The translations under genes and the position numbers were made by a program. Below are positions 15,770 to 21,197 of a stretch of DNA of 24,766 bases, piece by piece (positions within the stretch are counted from its first letter, which is position 1; each line of letters begins with the position of its first letter). The DNA is from a virus, in IMG/VR virus record IMGVR_UViG_3300025098_004852, positions 1 through 24,766 of that record. The stretch is one strand, 5' to 3'. The notes beneath the pieces were generated by a model, which saw nothing but the letters and a program-made list of their open reading frames with translations, did not search any database and had not been told where the DNA came from.

Positions 15770-16543
15770 ATGGCTAAAATATCAAATAAAATAAAATTAA
15801 AATGCATTCAATGTAATTCTGAATATGAGTTACCGCCTTCTAAGGCTAAGACTTCTAAGTTTTGCTCTAGACAATGTAAAGATGAAAACAAGAAAAAAGA
15901 AGTTAAAGTTATTAAGTGTGTACCTTGTGGTAAAGATTTTGAATCAAAAAGAGGAAAAAAATATTGCAATAGAAAATGCTATTTAACTGAAAACAAAATA
16001 AAAAGAGTAAAGCTTAAATGTGAATATTGTGCTAAAGAATATGAAAAACCTGAAAATAGATTGACAAAATATTGTGGAAAGCCATGTCAAATGGCAGCAC
16101 AAAGTAGTGGTCTATCAGAGATTCCTTCAAATGGAAGAATGGGTTTTAGAAGAGACTTAAATCCGAATTATTTTTTTAAGTCTTCACTTGAAGCAGACTA
16201 CGCAAGATGGTGTGATGCAACAGGAAAGAAGTATATTTATGAGCATAAAACATTTACAGTTCAGTATGATGGAAGAGACAAAAAATATACTCCAGATTTT
16301 TATCACCCTGATGAAGATCGATATGTTGAAACAAAAGCTATACGTAGAGATAGAAAATTTAATTCAAACTTATTAGCTGCAGATCTTTTAAAGATTCAAG
16401 GCATTAATATTGATGTTCTTTTGATGCATGAATTCTATACTCAAATAAAACAAAGCGGACATTATTGGTTAATAGACAACATTGAGAATAAAAATTATTT
16501 AGGTACTAGACACTTAATTTATTTAAAAAAGAAAGTAACATGA
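15770..16543 (+). CDS. Zinc-finger PD-(D/E)XK endonuclease, probable free-standing homing endonuclease
   Basis: A 257-residue protein. Three Cys4 fingers lie in the first 106 residues (C12/C15...C32/C36; C50/C53...C66/C70; C84/C87...C102/C106). The nuclease core follows: Glu141 in 'SSLEADYARW', Pro175-Asp176 in 'KYTPDFYHP' and Glu187-x-Lys189 in 'VETKA', giving the E...PD...ExK active site. The same layout is found in the 20220 gene. It has a strong AAAGGAG site 8 nt before the ATG. It lies between the epimerase gene and a run of tiny genes, a common place for mobile endonuclease genes. Its end overlaps the next ATG (ATGA). Homing activity is inferred; it could also restrict competing phage DNA. 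Confidence 0.75.
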   Translation: MAKISNKIKLKCIQCNSEYELPPSKAKTSKFCSRQCKDENKKKEVKVIKCVPCGKDFESKRGKKYCNRKCYLTENKIKRVKLKCEYCAKEYEKPENRLTKYCGKPCQMAAQSSGLSEIPSNGRMGFRRDLNPNYFFKSSLEADYARWCDATGKKYIYEHKTFTVQYDGRDKKYTPDFYHPDEDRYVETKAIRRDRKFNSNLLAADLLKIQGINIDVLLMHEFYTQIKQSGHYWLIDNIENKNYLGTRHLIYLKKKVT

Positions 16544-16710
16544 ATTTTAAAAGAGGAGACTTAATAAAATTTTACAGAGATGATAAAGAGACATATGCAT
16601 TAATTCTATATGTTAATAAAAACAAAAAGACAGAAAAGCTTGATGTATATAGAATCTTATGCAACAATGAAGTGACACATACTATAAACTGGAATCTAGA
16701 AAAGCTATGA
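16540..16710 (+). CDS. Very small SH3-like candidate ('KRGDLI')
   Basis: A 56-residue reading frame starting at the ATGA overlap with the endonuclease stop and ending in another ATGA overlap with the next gene. It begins 'NFKRGDLIKFYRDD', with later strands 'YALILYVNK' and 'LDVYRILCN', as in the proteins at 13222 and 16954. AAAGAAAG before the ATG is a modest ribosome site. The tight overlaps at both ends support a real gene despite its size. Confidence 0.6.
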   Translation: MNFKRGDLIKFYRDDKETYALILYVNKNKKTEKLDVYRILCNNEVTHTINWNLEKL

Positions 16711-16964
16711 AAAATTATATATTTGCAAAAGATATCTTAGAGCCTAAACATGTAGGAAGACTTATTCATGTAAAAGAAGTTTTTTATAGCACTTCTGGTA
16801 AAGTCTCTGCTAAAGAATACGAAAATTGTATTATTACAAGTTATTATAAAGGTTTAATGCTTAAATGCTGTATTTTTCTAAGTAATAACGAGTATCTAAT
16901 TTATGATTTAGATAGCCATAATATCCATCTTTATGTATGTTTTCCGGAGATAATTGATGATTAA
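16707..16964 (+). CDS. Unknown small protein
   Basis: An 85-residue protein, ATGA-overlapped with the previous gene. Beta-rich: 'HVGRLIHVKEVFYS', 'NCIITSYYKGLMLKCCIFLSNNEYLIYDL', 'IHLYVCF'. It may be a more divergent member of the small beta-barrel group around it. There is no signal peptide. The next gene begins inside its last codons (11-nt overlap). Function unknown. Confidence 0.58.
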   Translation: MKNYIFAKDILEPKHVGRLIHVKEVFYSTSGKVSAKEYENCIITSYYKGLMLKCCIFLSNNEYLIYDLDSHNIHLYVCFPEIIDD

Positions 16965-17160
16965 TGACTTTAAAGCAGGAGATCTTGTTAAAAAACGAAA
17001 ATATTCACAGTCTAGATTCGGTGACCTAAAAGAAAACTATGAGTTAGGTATAATAATTGAATTTGTAAGGTCTAAAAGAATGTCTGAAACTTCAAGAGCT
17101 TTAGTTTATATAGGCGGCAAAATAGTAGATACTTCTGCTTTCTTTTTAGATATAGTTTAG
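16954..17160 (+). CDS. Small SH3-like beta-barrel candidate ('KAGDLV')
   Basis: A 68-residue protein. 'DFKAGDLVKKRKYS' is followed by 'YELGIIIEFVRSK' and 'ALVYIGGKIVDTSAFFLDIV', matching the order seen at 13222. Its TAG at 17158-17160 overlaps the TAA of the minus-strand gene, so the two convergent genes share stop-codon bases and leave no room for a terminator between them. Function unknown. Confidence 0.6.
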   Translation: MMINDFKAGDLVKKRKYSQSRFGDLKENYELGIIIEFVRSKRMSETSRALVYIGGKIVDTSAFFLDIV

Positions 17161-18734
17161 AAAAAATCTTTAACTTTACCAACATATTTTTTGAGTGTGT
17201 TAGAAAAGCTATTTGCTATTTGTTTTGTTTCTTCATTACTGTTTTTATGCTTTGCTATTTTTTCTTTATTTTTATAATCAGTTTCTTCGTTTTTGATGAT
17301 ATACTCTAGTACTTTTTCATCTGTGTATGGATTGTTAGCAATATCTGCAATTATTCTTTGTAAGTACGTTTCTTTGTCACTCTTGTCATACTTTTGATTA
17401 AAAGTTTCAAGAACTTTAAGATGAACGTTAGCAGTAACATTTAAATTTTCAGCGATTGCGCAATAAACAAAAACAGGAATTTCACCTTCTTTGTTTAACA
17501 GTTTCATAAAGTCAGATTCAGATAGATTGCCTTCACCTTTACCATAACTTTGCCTAAAAGACTTCTTTGTGTCCCAGACCCAATTAAGTCTTTTTTTGTT
17601 TTCTGGTTTTTCTGCAGCTGAAATTAGCATTTCAAGCAATTCAGCTGATCTTCTTTTCATGAAAATATTCTTGTACGTCCCTATAACTTCTACGTTTTCA
17701 CCTTGAAAGTCATGTGACACAAATTGAGTAGGTTCGCTTGAGTGAATAAAGCTAGTACCTTTATCTTCTATTCCATCAATCCCTACAATATGTAATAGCA
17801 GAGAATAATATTGTCCTCTTCTTGTATCATTTAATTTTCCTAAGATAACAGAAAGAATTTCAATTGTTTTCTTGACTATTCTAAATAAAGTTACTTTAGA
17901 GCTTAACCCGAGTCTTTTGTCCTTTTTTTTAAAGGATAAACTACAAATGACAAAGAAAAAGTCTGAAAATGCACTTACAATTTCTCTATTAGAAAAGATT
18001 GACATATAATCACCTTTTTTACTTTTAAAGAAATAATTGTTTTCGTTTATGATTTTTGAAATACTCTCTGGAAAATCGTAGTCGATAGCACTAATATGCT
18101 TATGGCCTATGTTTTCTTGTTTAGCTGAACTAATTTCACTAAGTATTTTTTGAATTATTTGCTTTTTTTGATCTTGCGTTTCAATTAAACTTTTATTGTA
18201 TTTAATTAGCATTGAAAAAGATCTGAAAGCTTCTTTTACATCTTGTTTAACAATTTCTGATGATGTATATTTTGTTTGTATTTCTTCTTTTTTGCGAGAA
18301 ACAATTTCAGTTTTTGTCATATTAGATTTAAAAATATGAAAATGTGTATAATCTGCTGCAAATTCTGCTTTTGTTGGAGACTTGTTTTCTATTAAGTTGA
18401 TTAAGTTATGTTTGTCGAAAGGATATGCATATAACCCATGAGGAGTATCGTATTGAATTACAGGACTAACACTGAACGTAGGTGTCTTTTTGCTATATTG
18501 ATTTTCAAATCTAATAAAAACATTTGGACCTGCTGCTAGAGCAATCTCTTCTAAAACTGCAGCTGGATCTGTTACTTTTGTTCTATCATTCTGAACAATA
18601 CCTCTATCTGTAAGAGACTTTTGTATTTTACCTGCTTTGTCTTGATACGATTTACTAAAATCTTCAGGCTTATTCATTATTACTTTTGAAGCTTCTTGTA
18701 TATAAGCTTTAATTAACTCCTCATCGTTTATCAT
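17157..18734 (-). CDS. Large unknown protein on the minus strand
   Basis: A 525-residue protein, the only long gene on this strand. Residues about 88-138 (VIQYDTPHGLYAYPF, then FAADYTHFHIF) form a distinctive 'TPxGLYAYP' pattern that I recall from other uncharacterised large phage proteins. The middle is helical and Lys/Ser-rich. The end (IANNPYTDEKVLEYIIKNEE...) resembles one helical repeat of the leucine-rich-variant or HEAT-like kind. There is no signal peptide or membrane segment. A TGAAAA-16-TATAAT element and AAAAGG lie directly upstream on the minus strand. It could be a virion protein or an injected protein; this is not shown. Confidence 0.75.
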   Translation of the reverse strand: MINDEELIKAYIQEASKVIMNKPEDFSKSYQDKAGKIQKSLTDRGIVQNDRTKVTDPAAVLEEIALAAGPNVFIRFENQYSKKTPTFSVSPVIQYDTPHGLYAYPFDKHNLINLIENKSPTKAEFAADYTHFHIFKSNMTKTEIVSRKKEEIQTKYTSSEIVKQDVKEAFRSFSMLIKYNKSLIETQDQKKQIIQKILSEISSAKQENIGHKHISAIDYDFPESISKIINENNYFFKSKKGDYMSIFSNREIVSAFSDFFFVICSLSFKKKDKRLGLSSKVTLFRIVKKTIEILSVILGKLNDTRRGQYYSLLLHIVGIDGIEDKGTSFIHSSEPTQFVSHDFQGENVEVIGTYKNIFMKRRSAELLEMLISAAEKPENKKRLNWVWDTKKSFRQSYGKGEGNLSESDFMKLLNKEGEIPVFVYCAIAENLNVTANVHLKVLETFNQKYDKSDKETYLQRIIADIANNPYTDEKVLEYIIKNEETDYKNKEKIAKHKNSNEETKQIANSFSNTLKKYVGKVKDFF

Positions 18735-18747
18735 TATTTAACCTTTT

Positions 18748-18775
18748 ATTATAGCACTCACGTGTATATTTTTCA
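18748..18775 (-). promoter_or_regulatory. Minus-strand promoter for the 17157-18734 gene
   Basis: On the minus strand TGAAAA (18775-18770) and TATAAT (18753-18748) are 16 nt apart. The ACACGTG palindromic core lies in the spacer. AAAAGG and the ATG follow within 15 nt, so the 5' leader would be very short. Confidence 0.5.
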
Positions 18776-18790
18776 TTTTATAATTATAAT
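18763..18790 (+). promoter_or_regulatory. Plus-strand promoter, ACGTGTATA type
   Basis: TGTATA (18763-18768), 16 nt, TATAAT (18785-18790), with ACG directly upstream. It overlaps the minus-strand promoter, making a compact divergent pair around CACGTG. It would drive the photolyase-like gene. Confidence 0.5.
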
Positions 18791-18796
18791 TGTGTA

Positions 18797-18804
18797 TATA
18801 AATA
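18797..18804 (+). promoter_or_regulatory. T4-type late promoter element TATAAATA, copy A
   Basis: An exact TATAAATA octamer, the known T4 late promoter sequence read by gp55, lies 36 nt before the ATG at 18840. In AT-rich DNA it can occur by chance, but it recurs at the same place in copy B. Confidence 0.4.
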
Positions 18805-18839
18805 TAATTTTTTTTGTGAAAAAGAAAGAAAGACTAATA

Positions 18840-20021
18840 ATGTCAAACTGTTTAATTATTATAGACCACAGCTTTAGAACAAATAGTCTTATATTCCATA
18901 AAGCACTTTCTGCTTACGATAAAGTTTGTGTTCTTCATGTTTCAAATTATTACTTAGGCGAAAAGTTTAAAGATTATTATAAGAATAGTAACAACGACTT
19001 TTATTACAAAACATTAGATGATTTTTCAAAACAGCTGTTAGAGAAATATAACTTAAAGCTTAGAGTACTTAAGTCTAAAAGTGCTGTAGATATAATTGAA
19101 GATTTCTGCTTAAAAGAAAAAGTAGAAAAAGTTTTTTACGACAAGCCTCTATTTTCAGAAAAGCTATTGTTTAAAAAAATCAAAGTTGAAGAAATTGATT
19201 CTGATTCTTATATTGACTCATGCAAAAAAATGACAGCAAAGAGTAGATGGATTTTCTGGGCAAAGAATAGGCTTACTAATAGTGAAGTCTTTTGTGACTA
19301 TAGAGAGTTAAATGATTTTGGTAATATCGGGGATATACACATTACTAACGACACTAACGCAAAAGAAATACGTAATGAAGTTTGTAATGCATATAGTCGT
19401 TTCAAGAATAAACTTTCTTTGTATCATGAATCAAGAAACGAAAGGGAAGGTAGCACTAAGCTTTCAAAGTTTTTGCATCACGGTTTAATTGATGCTAGAG
19501 TAATAACACATATTATTTTGTCTCTTACAGACGATTTTATTGAAAAAGACCATCCAACAATCCCAATACTCAGGCAACTAGCTTTTAGAGAAATAAGTAT
19601 TGAAAAGTGTCGTCAAAAAGAAATTGGTCTGCTTGACAGCGCAAAAGAAATATCTGAGAAGATTCTTGATAAAAAGTCTCTAGATAATCTTTTCAACAAC
19701 GAGTTTAACCCTGTTTTTACAAAAGAACAATTCATGAATGGAAATACAAATAATCAATTGCTTAATAGAGAGATAAAACTGTGCATTGAAAATAGATGGA
19801 TGCCTAATCGACTTCGAATGTGGCTTTCAGGTGAATGCTACTGGGGGCTTGGAGGAGGTATAAAGACGTTAGAGACTTTGATAGAGTTTTTTAACAAGTA
19901 TAGTGAAGATGGACAAAGTCCTAATAATATAATAAGTTGTACTGAATGTATGCGTATGTCTTACGGTAAAGTAATGAAGTACAATGAAAAAAGAACTTTT
20001 AAACTATTAGCAGATGATTAA
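18840..20021 (+). CDS. Divergent photolyase/cryptochrome-family protein
   Basis: A 393-residue protein; the ATG at 18840 is preferred over an upstream GTG at 18762, which would add a hydrophobic stretch inside the promoter repeat. The N-terminus (NCLIIIDHSFRTNSLIFHKAL) resembles the photolyase alpha/beta antenna domain. The FAD domain is marked by 'STKLSKFLHHGLIDARVITHI' (205-225), 'ILRQLAFREI' (243-252) and 'RWMPNRLRM' (319-327), the last matching the conserved W-M-x-N-R-x-R-M. The usual C-terminal 'NNGxWQW' is only 'SPNN' here and the protein is short, so cofactor and substrate are uncertain. Its stop lies in repeat copy B. If active it would reverse UV dimers with light. Confidence 0.75.
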   Translation: MSNCLIIIDHSFRTNSLIFHKALSAYDKVCVLHVSNYYLGEKFKDYYKNSNNDFYYKTLDDFSKQLLEKYNLKLRVLKSKSAVDIIEDFCLKEKVEKVFYDKPLFSEKLLFKKIKVEEIDSDSYIDSCKKMTAKSRWIFWAKNRLTNSEVFCDYRELNDFGNIGDIHITNDTNAKEIRNEVCNAYSRFKNKLSLYHESRNEREGSTKLSKFLHHGLIDARVITHIILSLTDDFIEKDHPTIPILRQLAFREISIEKCRQKEIGLLDSAKEISEKILDKKSLDNLFNNEFNPVFTKEQFMNGNTNNQLLNREIKLCIENRWMPNRLRMWLSGECYWGLGGGIKTLETLIEFFNKYSEDGQSPNNIISCTECMRMSYGKVMKYNEKRTFKLLADD

Positions 20022-20027
20022 CCTTTT

Positions 20028-20055
20028 ATTATAACACACACGTGTATATTTTTCA
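20028..20055 (-). promoter_or_regulatory. Minus-strand promoter in repeat copy B (antisense to the photolyase-like gene)
   Basis: TGAAAA (20055-20050), 16 nt, TATAAT (20033-20028) on the minus strand. No minus-strand gene follows; transcription would run antisense through 20021-18840. Confidence 0.4.
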
Positions 20056-20070
20056 TTTTATAATTATAAT
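20043..20070 (+). promoter_or_regulatory. Plus-strand promoter in repeat copy B
   Basis: TGTATA (20043-20048), 16 nt, TATAAT (20065-20070). It would drive the first DnaE fragment and the endonuclease gene. Confidence 0.5.
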
Positions 20071-20076
20071 TTTGTA

Positions 20077-20084
20077 TATAAATA
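20077..20084 (+). promoter_or_regulatory. T4-type late promoter element TATAAATA, copy B
   Basis: Exact TATAAATA, in the same position of the repeat as at 18797. It lies 32 nt before the TTG start of the first DnaE fragment. Confidence 0.4.
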
Positions 20085-20115
20085 TTAAATTTTACTCCAA
20101 AGAAAGGCATTTAAA

Positions 20116-20181
20116 TTGTCAATTGAACTAATAACACCACCAAATAGATTTGTAGGCCTTCATGCACACAGCACTTTTTAA
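20116..20181 (+). pseudogene. Truncated DnaE N-terminus, copy 1
   Basis: A 21-codon frame starting with TTG (AAAGG about 9 nt upstream; no ATG in frame before the upstream stop at 20086). It encodes S-I-E-L-I-T-P-P-N-R-F-V-G-L-H-A-H-S-T-F and then TAA. The last 13 residues are identical to those of the second copy at 21261-21299, although 10 of the 39 bases differ, all synonymously. H-A-H is the first metal motif of the DnaE PHP domain. This is probably the original 5' end of the polymerase gene, cut off by the insertion that brought the endonuclease gene. Confidence 0.75.
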
Positions 20182-20182
20182 A

Positions 20183-20205
20183 AGGTAGTATGGGTATACT
20201 TACCT
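20183..20205 (+). promoter_or_regulatory. Hairpin just before the endonuclease ribosome site
   Basis: AGGTA-GTAT (20183-20191) pairs with ATAC and TACCT (20196-20199, 20201-20205) around a GGGT loop, with one bulged T. It lies between the stop of the DnaE fragment and the AAGGAG site of the endonuclease gene. RNA structures near the starts of phage homing-endonuclease genes are known to limit their translation; that role here is inferred. Confidence 0.45.
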
Positions 20206-20219
20206 AAAAAGGAGTTGTT

Positions 20220-21128
20220 ATGCCAAGATATGTAAAAAACAATTGTGAAATATGTAGTAAAGAATTTGAAGTAATTTATAAAAAAAGAAATCAAAAAACT
20301 TGTAGTAAAAAATGTGCTTATAAGCTTAGAAAGAAAAACAAAAATACATCCATCCCTAAACAAAAAAAATGCAATTCTTGCGGCAAAGATTTTTTTGATA
20401 AGACTAAGCTTAAAAATCAAACAGAATGTAAAGATTGTAAACTTAAAAAAGGTGTTGAAACAAGAAAGTTAAACGGATCTTACGAAAGAACTGAAGATCA
20501 AAATAGAAAGTTATCTGAAACTTTGAAAAGTCAATATAAAAGTGGCGAGAGAAAATTTAGTAAAGAAGCATTAGAAAAACTTTCAAAAGGTCTCACAAAA
20601 CGATGGGCTTCTGGTGAAATGAAAAACAAAACACAAGAAACTTGCTTAAAAAAGTATGGTGTTAATCATTGGACTAAATCAAAGCAAGCGAAAAAAAAGC
20701 TTTCAAATACAAGAAAAGGTTTTAAATTTTCAAAAAAAGTTAGACACAATATGTCAAAAGCTGCTGTTAAGAGAATTAAAAAATATAGAATATATTCTTT
20801 TGGAAACGGCGGGTTTAGAGAAGATATAAATCTTTATGTTAGAAGTAACTGGGAAGCAAACTTTGCTAGAGTGTTAAAATATAAAAAAATAAACTTTCAG
20901 TACGAGCCAGATACTTTTGAGTTATCTGAAGCTATGACTTATACACCTGATTTTAAAGTTGGAAACGTGTACTTTGAGATTAAAGGGTATATGGATGATC
21001 GATCAAAAGAAAAAATTTCTGCTTTTAAAAAATCATATCCTAATGTTTTACTATCAATAATTACAGGGGATGAATATAATATCTTGAGAGACACTTACTC
21101 AGATAAGATCTTATGGGAAGGCAAGTAA
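20220..21128 (+). CDS. Zinc-finger, NUMOD3-like PD-(D/E)XK homing endonuclease
   Basis: A 302-residue protein. Two Cys4 fingers come first (C9/C12/C28/C32 and C51/C54/C70/C73). Three NUMOD3-like DNA-binding repeats follow (around 91-110, 114-134 and 154-182), with an intervening 'CLKKYGVNHW' segment. The nuclease domain has Glu212 in 'SNWEANFARVL', Pro243-Asp244 in 'YTPDFKV' and Glu253-x-Lys255 in 'FEIKGY'. A strong AAGGAG precedes the ATG by 7 nt. It is sandwiched between two copies of the DnaE N-terminus, so its target is probably the dnaE PHP coding sequence. It is a relative of the 15770 protein. Cleavage specificity is inferred only from position. Confidence 0.8.
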   Translation: MPRYVKNNCEICSKEFEVIYKKRNQKTCSKKCAYKLRKKNKNTSIPKQKKCNSCGKDFFDKTKLKNQTECKDCKLKKGVETRKLNGSYERTEDQNRKLSETLKSQYKSGERKFSKEALEKLSKGLTKRWASGEMKNKTQETCLKKYGVNHWTKSKQAKKKLSNTRKGFKFSKKVRHNMSKAAVKRIKKYRIYSFGNGGFREDINLYVRSNWEANFARVLKYKKINFQYEPDTFELSEAMTYTPDFKVGNVYFEIKGYMDDRSKEKISAFKKSYPNVLLSIITGDEYNILRDTYSDKILWEGK

Positions 21129-21134
21129 AAGACG

Positions 21135-21162
21135 TGTAAATAATAACATTTTTTTTTATAAT
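21135..21162 (+). promoter_or_regulatory. Promoter-like element before DnaE copy 2
   Basis: ACGTGTAAA begins at 21132; TGTAAA (21135-21140), 16 nt, TATAAT (21157-21162). It lies just after the endonuclease stop and 36 nt before the ATG at 21198, so the downstream polymerase gene has its own promoter. Confidence 0.6.
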
Positions 21163-21197
21163 AAATCACGATTTAAATAAACTATATAAGGAATATA

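Larger units (their letters stand above)
18738..18805. repeat. 68-bp direct repeat, copy A
   Basis: This stretch matches 20018-20085 with three mismatches (18754, 18758, 18792). It separates the minus-strand gene from the photolyase-like gene and holds the divergent promoter pair plus a TATAAATA element. The two copies bracket the photolyase-like gene exactly. Confidence 0.92.
20018..20085. repeat. 68-bp direct repeat, copy B
   Basis: 65 of 68 bases match copy A at 18738-18805. It begins at the stop codon of the photolyase-like gene and lies before the first DnaE N-terminal fragment. It carries the same divergent promoter pair and late element. Confidence 0.92.
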
